The notes beneath the pieces are model-generated. The model saw only the letters and a program-made list of their open reading frames with translations, was not told the origin of the DNA and searched no databases. 7,304 nt of DNA from an uncultured Bacilli bacterium (GTDB lineage Bacteria; Bacillota_I; Bacilli_A; RFN20; CAG-826). Positions within the stretch are counted from its first letter, which is position 1, and every line of letters begins with the position of its first letter. The translations under genes were made by a program, and so were the position numbers. Location: contig CAKPAV010000082.1 in NCBI GenBank assembly GCA_934133115.1, positions 1 through 7,304 on the forward strand, in the 5' to 3' direction. Positions 6,971 to 7,304 of the stretch are shown piece by piece.

Positions 6971-7304
6971 ACTTTAAAAACTCATCAATAGCCATTAGAT
7001 AACCATCAAATCCGTTACCCTTAATTACTTTTTGTGCCGCAAGAGCGGTAATTGATACTTTACGAAACTCTTCTCTTTTACTTATATCGCTTAAGTGTAC
7101 TTCAATAATCGGTACACTCAAAATACGTAATGCATCTAATATAGCAATTGAATAATGTGAATACGCTCCGGGATTGATAATTAATCCATCATATTTGTTT
7201 TTCATATTTTGGATTTTTTCAACAATCTTTCCTTCATAATTCGATATAAAAAAGTCAACGTGAATAGATTTACTCTTAGCATATTGCTTAATGTATTTCT
7301 TTAA
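6969..7304 (-). CDS. aroQ: 3-dehydroquinate dehydratase, type II (5'-truncated by window edge)
   Basis: Dehydrates 3-dehydroquinate to 3-dehydroshikimate, the third step of the shikimate pathway. The frame stays open to the right edge, so the ATG at 7205 is internal and the gene starts outside. About 111 residues are visible, and about 30 N-terminal ones are missing, including the catalytic tyrosine loop near NGPNLN. Visible motifs are FISNYEG (usually QSNHEG), GLIINPGAYSHYSIAILDAL, EVHLSD with the catalytic histidine, REEFRKVS with the substrate-binding arginine, and GNGFDGYLMAID near the C-terminus. SNYEG in place of SNHEG and LSD in place of ISN are unusual but outside the main catalytic pair. 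It is the first visible gene of the minus-strand operon; its stop overlaps the ribosome site of aroF. The operon promoter and probably more shikimate genes lie beyond the window. Confidence 0.93.
   Translation of the reverse strand, partial: LKKYIKQYAKSKSIHVDFFISNYEGKIVEKIQNMKNKYDGLIINPGAYSHYSIAILDALRILSVPIIEVHLSDISKREEFRKVSITALAAQKVIKGNGFDGYLMAIDEFLK

Noticed and set aside
1..7304. Absence of TGA stop codons (four TAA, two TAG) as a sign of a recoded TGA
   Set aside because: All three tryptophans are TGG and no frame contains TGA as sense; six stop codons are too few to conclude anything in such A/T-rich DNA.
1..7304. CRISPR arrays, tRNA or rRNA genes, insertion sequences, riboswitches
   Set aside because: No spaced direct repeats, cloverleaf-like segments, transposase frames or sizeable non-coding leaders were seen; the window is essentially all coding.

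Overview
The window looks like a chromosomal segment of a low-G+C (roughly 30% by eye), compact-genome member of the Firmicutes/Bacilli-Tenericutes side of bacteria. Reasons: A/T-ending codons throughout, purine-rich Shine-Dalgarno sites, a polA-mutM-coaE gene order known from Bacillus-like genomes, and a pair of U32-family genes resembling the Bacillus yrrN/yrrO (trhP1/trhP2) pair. The standard reading of TGA fits: all three tryptophans are TGG and no frame needs TGA as sense. Nearly every base is coding and no gap exceeds 20 bases. Species cannot be named from the sequence alone.

Left part, plus strand (1-2698): the C-terminal polymerase half of DNA polymerase I (polA, cut by the window start) is followed after 8 bases by one long frame joining a complete formamidopyrimidine-DNA glycosylase (MutM/Fpg) to a dephospho-CoA kinase (CoaE). 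In Bacillus these are separate neighbouring genes; here they form one 465-residue polypeptide. A 14-bp perfect hairpin over its stop codon probably terminates transcripts arriving from both directions.

Right part, minus strand (7304 down to 2716): a tightly packed operon with 1- or 2-base spacers, in transcription order aroQ (3-dehydroquinate dehydratase, cut by the window end), aroF (type I-beta DAHP synthase), a 695-residue fusion of EPSP synthase (AroA) with a U32-family domain resembling TrhP1/YrrN, and a stand-alone U32 protein with the iron-sulfur cysteine set resembling TrhP2/YrrO. The promoter lies beyond the right edge.

The most interesting point is this second operon. U32 proteins of the TrhP group are known to make 5-hydroxyuridine at the tRNA wobble position, and in E. 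coli this route needs prephenate, a shikimate-pathway product. Here the shikimate genes are co-transcribed with both U32 genes, and one shikimate enzyme is covalently joined to a U32 domain. This suggests, as inference, a shikimate pathway dedicated at least partly to supplying prephenate for tRNA hydroxylation. No chorismate synthase or chorismate mutase is visible, so the link from EPSP to prephenate would have to be encoded outside the window.
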